From contig JAJAYM010000059.1 of assembly GCA_027117675.1 (NCBI GenBank), forward strand, positions 1 to 10,021: DNA of 10,021 nt. Direction: 5' to 3'. The stretch is from Actinomycetes bacterium (lineage in GTDB: Bacteria > Actinomycetota > Actinomycetes > JAHEKZ01). The notes beneath the pieces were generated by a model. That model was not told the origin of the DNA. It saw only the letters and a program-made list of their open reading frames with translations, and searched no databases. The position numbers were made by a program, and so were the translations under genes. Position 1 is the stretch's first letter. Every line of letters starts with the position of its first letter. Below are positions 1 through 5,290 of the stretch, piece after piece.

Positions 1-310
1 ACCCGCACTTGAGCCAGAGCCGGTTGTGCTCACCGCCCACGGGGGGCGACTCGGCGTACTCCACCGGCTCCTCGGTGTGCTTCGAGGGCTCGTATTCGAA
101 CGTCTGGACGTTGTCCAGAGCACCAGGTGTTGGGTCTTCGGTACCGGCCTCGACCGCCCACCACACGCCGCCGATTGCCACAACAACGGCCACGACCAGA
201 ACGACGGTCAACAGGGTGTTGGAGCGGCGCGAGCGGTTCGTGTCGTCTTTGCGCATCTGCGCAACCTTCTTCTCGCGCTCCTCGCGGCGGCGCTGGGCGT
301 TGGACCCCAT
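1..310 (-). CDS. DUF3105 family membrane-anchored protein (partial, C-terminus beyond left edge)
   Basis: Seen: 103 codons are visible, read from ATG at 310-308 with no stop before the window edge. The first 31 residues are very basic and charged (RRREEREKK, then more Arg/Lys). A hydrophobic segment follows at about residues 32-53, rich in Val/Leu and ending in WWAV, so this looks like a type II signal anchor with the C-terminal part outside the cytoplasm. Residues 68-103 carry the start of a DUF3105-like domain, with the conserved run P-P-V-G-G-E-H-N-R-L-W-L-K-C-G. Family knowledge: DUF3105 proteins of actinobacteria and related groups have an N-terminal anchor and a P-x-G-G-x-H...W...C-G motif; their function is unknown. 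The start is fixed by AGGAG (320-316) five bases upstream. An ATG four bases further upstream is in another frame and too close to that site. It lies 68 bp downstream of the acetyltransferase gene and could share its transcript. Confidence 0.85.
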   Translation of the reverse strand, partial: MGSNAQRRREEREKKVAQMRKDDTNRSRRSNTLLTVVLVVAVVVAIGGVWWAVEAGTEDPTPGALDNVQTFEYEPSKHTEEPVEYAESPPVGGEHNRLWLKCG

Positions 311-315
311 ACATA

Positions 316-320
316 CTCCT
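316..320 (-). promoter_or_regulatory. Ribosome binding site of the DUF3105 gene
   Basis: The minus strand reads AGGAG followed by five bases and then ATG at 310-308. This decides between two nearby ATG codons: the other, at 314-312, would leave only one base of spacing and opens a different frame without family resemblance. Confidence 0.7.
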
Positions 321-378
321 GAAGTGAGCTTCGTGTCTTAGCAGGGTAACCCCGCGGGCGGCGGCTCCCGCAATTGAC

Positions 379-1131
379 TCACCCCGGAAGGCGAACCTTG
401 CGCGTGGTAGCGACCAGCGCGAAACCTAACGCGTCGTAGATCTGGCTAGCGATGTTTCCCTGGGTCACCGCCAACGACACGGAGGACTCACCGGCGGCGC
501 GACATATCGACAGGGCACGAACAATGAGGGTCCTCCCCAGACCTGCATACCTCGGATCCGGATCTCGACAGACGTCGGTGATCCATGGCCCCCCGGTCGG
601 CGCCGCACCCGGAACACGGTTGACCAGCACGAGGCCCACCGGTCGACCACCATCGAAGACCAGTGCGCTCGAATCCATCAATGGACCGAGACGACGGCCC
701 GCCAGCGCATGACGAATGTCGGCGAGGATGGCGCCGTCACTTCCGATCTCTTCATCCGGATGCCCCAACGGGTAGGCAGACCTCACCAAACCGATGACCT
801 CGTCAGGGATTTCTGCGTCAGGGCTAAGCGGTCTGATGTCGTAGGCGGCGTTGGATGGAGCGATGTGCATCCAGCTGGCCTGGGCCGAAAGGTCGATCGT
901 CATCAGGGAGTAGTGGCGCGTGGGGACGGCACCACGCTCGACGAGCGCGTCGGCAAGGACCTCGTCGGTGGTCGTGAGATTCCATCCTGGGAGATCGGTC
1001 AAGATCTGCTCCACGGCTGACTCGAGGGAGACCAGAACTTCGAACAATTCAGCCGATGGCGGGGCGGCGTCATACCGGTGAAAGCGACCGACGGGCGTGC
1101 CGTCGCGCATCAACTGCTCAGAACGATCCAC
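379..1131 (-). CDS. GNAT family N-acetyltransferase
   Basis: Likely transfers an acetyl or other acyl group from a CoA thioester to an amine; the acceptor is unknown. The C-terminal third has the GNAT signature. Counting from the longest possible start (GTG at 1149), the acetyl-CoA pyrophosphate loop is R200-Y-A-G-L-G205, followed by the helix R-T-L-I-V-R-A. Then comes V-T-Q-G-N232...Y238-D-A-L-G-F, where the Tyr matches the usual general acid and the Asn is the usual conserved contact. The first ~100 residues are not clearly GNAT and may be a divergent or substrate-binding N-terminal domain; at about 250 residues the protein is longer than a minimal GNAT of 150-180. Start: GTG at 1131 is chosen because GAGG (1143-1140) sits eight bases upstream. 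GTG at 1149 or 1140 and ATG at 1110 are alternatives. It is followed after 68 bp by the DUF3105 gene on the same strand. Confidence 0.82.
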   Translation of the reverse strand: MDRSEQLMRDGTPVGRFHRYDAAPPSAELFEVLVSLESAVEQILTDLPGWNLTTTDEVLADALVERGAVPTRHYSLMTIDLSAQASWMHIAPSNAAYDIRPLSPDAEIPDEVIGLVRSAYPLGHPDEEIGSDGAILADIRHALAGRRLGPLMDSSALVFDGGRPVGLVLVNRVPGAAPTGGPWITDVCRDPDPRYAGLGRTLIVRALSICRAAGESSVSLAVTQGNIASQIYDALGFALVATTRKVRLPG

Positions 1132-1233
1132 TCCACCCACCTCGTCCACGTATCCATGCCTATCGGGTCAACGCAGGATCCGCCATCGGTATTCGGTACG
1201 AGTAGGCCGACCGGAGAGCAGGTGGCTCACGCT

Positions 1234-1241
1234 GATAACCT
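1234..1241 (+). promoter_or_regulatory. Possible -10 element for the tRNA-Arg gene
   Basis: TGATAACCT-like sequence contains TAACCT (1236-1241), which fits the loose actinobacterial TAnnnT -10 pattern and lies about 11 bases before the first base of the mature tRNA. No convincing TTGAC-like -35 box is seen about 17 bases upstream, so this is a weak call based on position and the -10 pattern only. Confidence 0.25.
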
Positions 1242-1252
1242 CCCGACGTCCC

Positions 1253-1324
1253 GCCTCCGTAGCTCAGGGGATAGAGCATCGGCCTCCGGAGCCGTGTGCG
1301 CAGGTTCGAATCCTGCCGGGGGCA
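1253..1324 (+). tRNA. tRNA-Arg (anticodon CCG)
   Basis: The cloverleaf can be drawn by eye. The acceptor stem is 1253-1259 with 1317-1323, including one T·G wobble at pair 4-69. The D arm is GCTC (1262-1265) with GAGC (1274-1277). The anticodon stem starts at 1279 and has the seven-base loop CTCCGGA (1284-1290), giving anticodon CCG at 1286-1288, which reads the arginine codon CGG. The T arm is GCAGG (1300-1304), loop TTCGAAT, then CCTGC (1312-1316). The discriminator base is A1324. Only CC follows before a G, so the full CCA tail is not encoded and must be added enzymatically. The outermost anticodon-stem pair (T1279 with T1295) is a mismatch. No intron is present. It is a single tRNA between two minus-strand genes. 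Confidence 0.95.
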
Positions 1325-1397
1325 CCGTGTGATCAGATTCGCTGCGTTGGCGGCTGGGCCTGTTAGGTGGTGCGCTCCTCACGGGTGTGCGAGTCAC

Positions 1398-2141
1398 TCA
1401 CCGGTGCGGCGGTATCCCAGTAGCCGTCAGCGCCATCCGAAACAGGTCAGGGGCTGGGTAACTCTCCCAGGCATCGCCCGTTCTGACGTGAACGCCGCCT
1501 CGCCCCACAACCTGCCAGCTGTCGCCGTCCCCGACCATCCCCGTGTATTCGTCGACACCGACCAACAGATCATCACCCGGGACCGTGCGCATCATGTGGT
1601 CAACGAGGCCGGGGGCGAATCGGTCCAACATGTCCCAGTGCGGCCCCAGCCACGCCTTCGGAAAAAGCTGCAGACCCGGCTGCCAAAGGTCTGGTGAGAA
1701 GTCGTTCATGCTGCTGTCGGGAGCCTTGCGACCCAAGCACGCCATCCCAGCACTGCAACCGATGTAACCCATCCCCCGGTCGAGCCCGTCGATGATCGCC
1801 CGCCAGAGTGCGGTTCCCTGGAGCGATGCCGCGAGGTAGGCGGGGTTACCCCCCGAGAAGTAGACGAGCGAGGCGCCAACAACGTGTTCGGCCATCGACC
1901 TGTCATCGGCATCGGTGCGGTCACGCACCTCTAGAACCTCGGCGTGCACGTCTACCTCGGCGAAGTGGCCGAGCCCGCGCTGCGCCCACCCAAGGAAGAC
2001 TTCGTCGCCATCGGGGGCCGACGCGGTGGGCACGATGAGCACTCGACTGTCGCCAGTGACTCGGTCAAGTATCCAGGCGTCGACCTCGTGAGACCACGGC
2101 TCGAACTCACCAGACCCCAGTAATCCGAACCAGCCGCCCAT
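1398..2141 (-). CDS. Peptidase S51 (cyanophycinase / peptidase E-like) family protein
   Basis: 247 residues, the usual length for the family. Peptidase E-type enzymes of family S51 are Ser-His-Asp/Glu hydrolases with a class-I glutamine-amidotransferase-like fold; they cleave aspartyl dipeptides or cyanophycin. Seen: L-I-V-P-T-A near residue 35, the Y-F-S-G-G-N-P loop (94-100) that normally helps form the oxyanion hole, the nucleophile elbow G-C-S130-A-G, H168 in L-G-P-H-W-D, and G-V-D-E198-Y-T-G. These match the positions of the family's Ser, His and Glu. The rest of the pocket does not fix the substrate, so a dipeptidase, a cyanophycinase-like role or another hydrolase is possible. No signal peptide is seen, so it is probably cytoplasmic. 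The frame is open far upstream, but ATG at 2141 is chosen because it has GGAAG five bases upstream and overlaps the PIG-L stop codon by one base (TGATG). That overlap implies translational coupling within a two-gene operon. Confidence 0.85.
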   Translation of the reverse strand: MGGWFGLLGSGEFEPWSHEVDAWILDRVTGDSRVLIVPTASAPDGDEVFLGWAQRGLGHFAEVDVHAEVLEVRDRTDADDRSMAEHVVGASLVYFSGGNPAYLAASLQGTALWRAIIDGLDRGMGYIGCSAGMACLGRKAPDSSMNDFSPDLWQPGLQLFPKAWLGPHWDMLDRFAPGLVDHMMRTVPGDDLLVGVDEYTGMVGDGDSWQVVGRGGVHVRTGDAWESYPAPDLFRMALTATGIPPHR

Positions 2142-2815
2142 CAGTTCTTCCGTTCTGCGCGGCGAAAGGATTTCCGTGCCATCGCTCGGGTCCAGCGCTC
2201 CTCGCCAAAAGCCGTAGCGAGTCCGACGATTTGGCTGTGATGCTCGCGGATCGCCGCTGCCTTCAGATCGAGCAGGTCGCTGTCGAGATCGAGGTAGAGC
2301 TCCTCGTCGTCGTGGACGGGCGGCCCGGCCCCGTCGCGAAAGGCGCCGAGCGCAAAGAGGTCCGGCAAGAACTCTGCACCCCAGGCCCGCGGATCCGCCG
2401 CGTAGTACAGCGAGGCACCACTGGGGGCGTGCTCCCGGAAAGCCTCGGTTGCCCAATGGCTGACCGACTTGTGACCCTCATGGTTGGTGATTCCGTCTGG
2501 CCCGAAGGTGAGCACTGTGTCGGGCACGACCTGTTCCATGATCGGCGCGTCAGCGCCGGCGTCCGGCGGGGGCGTGTGCCAGTCGACATCGGGGGGGCCG
2601 AGAAAGATGTGCTCGCGAACGCCGAGCATCGACAGACATCGCTCCAACTCTGCCGTGTGCACCCCGGCCAGCGTCTCAGGGGGCCAACGCTCAGGGGGGA
2701 GCGATCCGGCGGCCGCAGCTTGCGCCATCAGTCCGGACGACAGGTATGCCTCGTCGTCCGGGTGCGCCCACACACCCAGTACCGTCCCGAGGGCTGCGCC
2801 GGGTGCGGGGGTCAC
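2141..2815 (-). CDS. PIG-L/LmbE family deacetylase-like protein with a shortened core
   Basis: PIG-L/LmbE proteins are zinc-dependent N-deacetylases of GlcNAc-containing substrates such as mycothiol precursors and PI glycans. Seen in this 224-residue protein: the metal motif A-H18-P-D20-D21-E, where H18 and D21 match zinc ligands and D20 the general base of characterised members such as MshB. The second motif is N-H112-E-G-H115 in place of the common H-P-D-H, with H115 as the likely third ligand. The helix E-L-E-R-C-L-S-M-L-G-V follows the usual pattern. Odd: between A-Q-A-A-A-A (31-36) and G-S-L-P-P-E-R-W the family's second beta strand and its T-x-G-E-x-G segment are missing, about 15-17 residues, while the frame stays open. 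Activity is therefore uncertain. Start: GTG at 2815 places the motif at the usual distance from the N-terminus; the upstream ribosome binding site (GGCGG-like) is poor. The downstream S51 gene overlaps the stop codon by one base. Confidence 0.85.
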   Translation of the reverse strand: MTPAPGAALGTVLGVWAHPDDEAYLSSGLMAQAAAAGSLPPERWPPETLAGVHTAELERCLSMLGVREHIFLGPPDVDWHTPPPDAGADAPIMEQVVPDTVLTFGPDGITNHEGHKSVSHWATEAFREHAPSGASLYYAADPRAWGAEFLPDLFALGAFRDGAGPPVHDDEELYLDLDSDLLDLKAAAIREHHSQIVGLATAFGEERWTRAMARKSFRRAERKN

Positions 2816-2876
2816 CCGCCGACCGTACCGTCAGGCTGAGCGCTTCGAAAGGATTGCATCAAGGACCTACCCGGCC
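2816..2876. promoter_or_regulatory. Divergent intergenic spacer (61 bp)
   Basis: This short spacer lies between the minus-strand PIG-L/S51 pair and the plus-strand unknown gene, so if both start codons are right it must hold both upstream regions. The only element that can be read is AAGGA (2861-2865), 11 bases before ATG 2877, a somewhat distant ribosome binding site. No clear -35/-10 pair is visible on either strand. Confidence 0.3.
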
Positions 2877-3380
2877 ATGTCGATACACCGGGGGCACCAT
2901 TTCAGTCGACTTGGGGACCCGACCACGCATCCCTACGACGACTCACCGTGCTGGGACGGTGAGTGGACGCCGGTCACGCCTGCGCCGACGGTCGACATGT
3001 GGGCGCACCGTGCACTGTTGCGTACCGTCGCAGCCTGGCCGGCCCTCCATCCGTGGCATCTTGGAGATGACAAAGGATCACGTCGATCACTGGTGTGGAA
3101 CGCAGTCCCCGTGTCGTCGGCGGTGCCCGTCGATGAATCGGTGATCGACGCCTCACAGGGGTTGGCGGTGCTCACCCAGACTGCTCCACCACCCGCGCTC
3201 TCATTGGGGGACGTGGGCGCCGACGGCGAGGTGTTGGGTGGGACGACGCGCAGGGCGTCCTCGTCAATGACGGGAGCTCTTCTCAGCGCTCTCGCCTCTG
3301 GACTCTCCCACGCCAGAGCCGATGCGGTAGCCGATGCCGTCCGCCAGCCAGCCGACGTCATCGACTCTTGCAGACGCTGA
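2877..3380 (+). CDS. Hypothetical protein, possibly the front part of an interrupted gene
   Basis: I do not recognise this 167-residue product. Seen: ATG at 2877, an AAGGA 11 bases upstream, mostly G/C third codon positions, and a composition unlike a random shadow in its first part (several Trp and His, with D-D-S-P-C-W-D-G-E-W and V-D-M-W-A-H-R-A-L-L). The last third is rich in Ala, Ser and Gly. No signal peptide, membrane segment or catalytic motif is apparent. The gene ends at TGA 3378-3380, yet the same frame remains open from 3381 through to the end of mmuM. This could mean a nonsense mutation, a sequencing error or a chance extension. The frame is also open on the opposite strand (2933-3583), but that translation is Ser/Arg/Thr-rich and looks like a shadow. 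Coding status is moderately supported; function is unknown. Confidence 0.45.
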   Translation: MSIHRGHHFSRLGDPTTHPYDDSPCWDGEWTPVTPAPTVDMWAHRALLRTVAAWPALHPWHLGDDKGSRRSLVWNAVPVSSAVPVDESVIDASQGLAVLTQTAPPPALSLGDVGADGEVLGGTTRRASSSMTGALLSALASGLSHARADAVADAVRQPADVIDSCRR

Positions 3381-3935
3381 CTCCAATCACGGCGCAAAAC
3401 CACGTCGAATGCATGGCTCGAGGGTGCACCGTTGGATCGGCGGCATAGCACGGTTTCCAGAAGCATGGCTGCCCGGCGTGGCCATCCTGCCGAGGGGTCG
3501 TCGAGACGTCGAGACGTCGACGACCTAGCCACGCGTTGGGACACCGAGTCAGCCACATTTGCCAATCGCCATACCGTGCACACAGGCGACGTACGTTTCG
3601 CCTCTGATGTGCTGGCACCAAGTGTGACGGCTCTGCTCTTGGATCAGGTCCTCGACGACGACGGTGTCACTATCGCCGGCAACGCGATGCACGTGTGGTG
3701 GGAGTACAACCAGACGAGTCGGCCGGCCGTCGCGAGAGCGCGTAGGACAGTCGATGTCGCCATGCGAATACGTGATGCCGTTCCGTCGTTTCTGCTTGCG
3801 CACTATCCCGATCGCTCGCAAGTGGTCGAAGACCGGCTAGCCGAAGCGGCCGCACGAGCGGCCGGCTCGGGCAGCGAGGTCGGTAGCAGGTGGGTGAAGT
3901 ACGCAGCCCCAGGAAGCGCCTCGTATCCTGGCCTC
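3381..3935 (+). other. Coding-like open frame between the unknown gene and mmuM
   Basis: These 185 codons have no stop and lie in the same frame as both the unknown gene before the TGA at 3378 and the mmuM gene after it. Possible internal starts are TTG 3432 and ATG 3465, neither with a good ribosome binding site. The translation includes N-A-M-H-V-W-W-E-Y-N-Q and F-L-L-A-H-Y-P-D-R, followed by an Ala/Glu/Arg-rich helix-like stretch. I cannot assign it to a family. G/C use at third positions looks somewhat lower than in the flanking genes, with several AGA, AGG, ATA, TTT and CTA codons. It could be the back half of an interrupted gene, an N-terminal extension fused to the methyltransferase, or spacer. 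An inverted repeat lies inside it at 3496-3525. No RNA gene was seen here. Confidence 0.35.
3496..3525. repeat. 9-bp perfect inverted repeat with 8-bp tandem repeat in the loop
   Basis: The arms are GGTCGTCGA (3496-3504) and TCGACGACC (3517-3525), separated by a 12-base loop. The octamer TCGAGACG occurs twice in tandem (3501-3516) and a third, partial copy starts at 3517. It lies just after the possible start codons 3432 and 3465. It has no T-run, so it does not look like an intrinsic terminator. It may be a protein-binding site or simply a product of slipped replication. Confidence 0.45.
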
Positions 3936-4838
3936 GTGCTGACACCCGGCTCCCTGCGCCAACGACTGGCCGAGCGCCCAGTTCTGCTCGACGGTGGCCT
4001 TGCTACCACGCTCGAGCTTCTCGGTCATGACATCTCAGGCAAGCTCTGGTCGGCTCGTCTCCTGATCGACCAGCCCGGCGCGATCATCGAAGCACACACT
4101 GCGTTCTTCGCAGCTGGCGCTGAGGTAGCGACCACCGCTTCCTACCAGGCAACGTTCGACGGCTTCGCCGCCCATGGGATCGACCGCGGGCAGACCGCCG
4201 ACCTGATGCGCAAGAGCGTGGCACTGGCCCGCGAAGCCTCCGCCCAGGTGATCAGCCGTCCCACCTGGGTCGCCGCCTCCGTCGGGCCGTACGGCGCCAT
4301 GCTTGCCGACGGCTCGGAGTACCACGGTCGCTACGGGCTCAGCGTCGGCCAGTTGCGCGAGTTTCACCGCCCTCGCATCGAAGTGCTCGCCGCAGCCGGC
4401 GCCGATGTTCTCGCCTTCGAAACTCTCCCGTGTGCTGCCGAGGTCGAGGCCGTCCTGATGGAGATCGACGAGGCAGGCCTGGAGTGTTGGGTCTCGGTGT
4501 CGATCGATGGGTCGAGAACCAGATCCGGCGAGCGGCTGGGCGACGTTTTCGATATGGCTGCCGATGTACCTGGTGTCGTCGCACTGGGCATCAACTGCTC
4601 GGCACCCAGTGACGCAACAGATGCTGTTGCTGTGGCAACAGGGGCCGGTAAGCCCGTCGTCGTCTACCCGAACAGCGGCGAGGGGTGGGACGCCGTCGCG
4701 CGTCAGTGGGTCGCCACGCACTCTGAGCCACACTTCCCCGTTGAGCGGTGGGTCGCCGAAGGAGCGCGCCTCGTTGGGGGCTGCTGCCGCGTCACCCCCA
4801 ACGACATCTCGGCGATGGCCGTACAACTCGCCCAGTAG
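3936..4838 (+). CDS. mmuM: Homocysteine S-methyltransferase (S-methylmethionine/SAM-dependent)
   Basis: It transfers a methyl group from S-methylmethionine or S-adenosylmethionine to homocysteine, forming methionine, in the cytoplasm. The 300 residues align along their whole length with my memory of E. coli MmuM. Shared segments include L-L-D-G-G-L-A-T-T-L-E near the start, L-W-S-A-R-L-L, T-T-A-S-Y-Q-A-T, S-V-G-P-Y-G-A, L-A-D-G-S-E-Y, F-H-R-P-R, F-E-T-L-P, V-V-Y-P-N-S-G-E and the C-terminal G-G-C-C-R. The three zinc-binding cysteines are present: C221 in G-I-N-C, and C283 and C284 in G-G-C-C. Start: the frame is open far upstream, but GTG 3936 places the first motif at the normal distance from the N-terminus. 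Upstream signals are poor (AGGAA at 3911 is too far), and GTG 3894 is an alternative. The gene is followed after 10 bp by a thioesterase gene and is probably co-transcribed with it. Confidence 0.9.
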   Translation: MLTPGSLRQRLAERPVLLDGGLATTLELLGHDISGKLWSARLLIDQPGAIIEAHTAFFAAGAEVATTASYQATFDGFAAHGIDRGQTADLMRKSVALAREASAQVISRPTWVAASVGPYGAMLADGSEYHGRYGLSVGQLREFHRPRIEVLAAAGADVLAFETLPCAAEVEAVLMEIDEAGLECWVSVSIDGSRTRSGERLGDVFDMAADVPGVVALGINCSAPSDATDAVAVATGAGKPVVVYPNSGEGWDAVARQWVATHSEPHFPVERWVAEGARLVGGCCRVTPNDISAMAVQLAQ

Positions 4839-4848
4839 GGTCGCTGAC

Positions 4849-5262
4849 GTGAAGCAGGTATCTATTCGAGTGCGCTGGGCCGACATGGACGCGTACCAGC
4901 ACGTCAATAATGCTGTCTACCTCAACTACCTGGAAGAGGCGCGCGACACCGCCATGGTGGGCCTCTTCGGACCTGAGGCGCTCGACTTCGTCCTCGCGCA
5001 CGTCGACATCGATTTCCGGAGCGAGGTCACCCAAGACGACGGCGAAGTCACTGTGCTGAGCCGAGTGGTCGGCTACGGGCGGTCGAGCGTCCGTAGCCGC
5101 GAAGTCGTCCGCAAGCCTGATGGCACCGTAGCTGCCGAGGGTGGAGCGGTCGTCGTCCCACGAGACACCGCAACCGGGCGGTCGCGCCAGCTGACCGCAG
5201 CCGAGATCGCCCTCATCGACGCCGAGCTCACTGCCGATCAGACCGCCGGCCACGACTTCTGA
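4849..5262 (+). CDS. Hot-dog fold acyl-CoA thioesterase (4HBT/FadM-like)
   Basis: It likely hydrolyses an acyl-CoA to the free acid and CoA in the cytoplasm; chain length and acyl type cannot be read from the sequence. The 137 residues are a typical single hot-dog domain. The signature is R-W-A-D-M-D14-A-Y-Q-H-V-N-N-A-V-Y-L-N-Y-L-E-E-A-R (residues 9-32). D14 matches the catalytic Asp of 4-hydroxybenzoyl-CoA thioesterase-type enzymes, and H-V-N-N-A caps the long central helix. The middle part (I-D-F-R-S-E-V, then V-L-S-R-V-V-G-Y-G-R-S-S) gives the expected strands. Start: GTG 4849 is chosen because AGGG (4837-4840), overlapping the mmuM stop, lies eight bases upstream and the motif falls at the usual distance; the frame itself is open further upstream inside mmuM. 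Why a thioesterase follows mmuM is unclear. It converges on the acyl-CoA dehydrogenase gene with a 28-bp gap. Confidence 0.88.
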   Translation: MKQVSIRVRWADMDAYQHVNNAVYLNYLEEARDTAMVGLFGPEALDFVLAHVDIDFRSEVTQDDGEVTVLSRVVGYGRSSVRSREVVRKPDGTVAAEGGAVVVPRDTATGRSRQLTAAEIALIDAELTADQTAGHDF

Positions 5263-5290
5263 CACGACTCCGCACCGGGTGGGTCGACGG

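Noticed and set aside
354..371. Short hairpin (GCGGG / CCCGC, 8-base loop) after the acetyltransferase stop
   Set aside because: Only five base pairs in a GC-rich spacer and no T-run; too weak to call a terminator.
343..373. Possible promoter for the DUF3105 gene (TTGCGG at 373-368 and TACCCT at 348-343, minus strand)
   Set aside because: The spacing of 19 bases is longer than ideal and the boxes are poor; the gene may be read from the acetyltransferase transcript.
1253..1326. tRNA gene as an integration (att) site
   Set aside because: No integrase gene and no second copy of the tRNA 3' end were seen in the window.
2142..2456. Longer N-terminus for the S51 protein (open frame reaches back to 2456)
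   Set aside because: The extra 105 residues lie inside the PIG-L gene, are Arg/Pro-rich and unlike the family, while ATG 2141 has a good ribosome binding site and normal family length.
3378..3380. TGA as selenocysteine codon or programmed readthrough
   Set aside because: No clear hairpin of bacterial SECIS type was seen directly after the TGA, no selenoprotein context is recognisable, and TGA ends many other genes here.
2933..3583. 216-codon open frame on the minus strand opposite the unknown gene
   Set aside because: Its translation is Ser/Thr/Arg/Ala-rich without recognisable motifs, as expected of an antisense shadow in GC-rich DNA; the plus frame has the better start, ribosome binding site and third-position pattern.
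4507..4848. Longer N-terminus for the thioesterase within mmuM
   Set aside because: This part is a shadow of mmuM; the hot-dog motif starts nine residues after GTG 4849 as is normal for the family.
5263..5290. Possible bidirectional terminator between the converging thioesterase and acyl-CoA dehydrogenase genes
   Set aside because: Arms around CGAC...GTCG pair only with bulges and no T-run follows on either strand.
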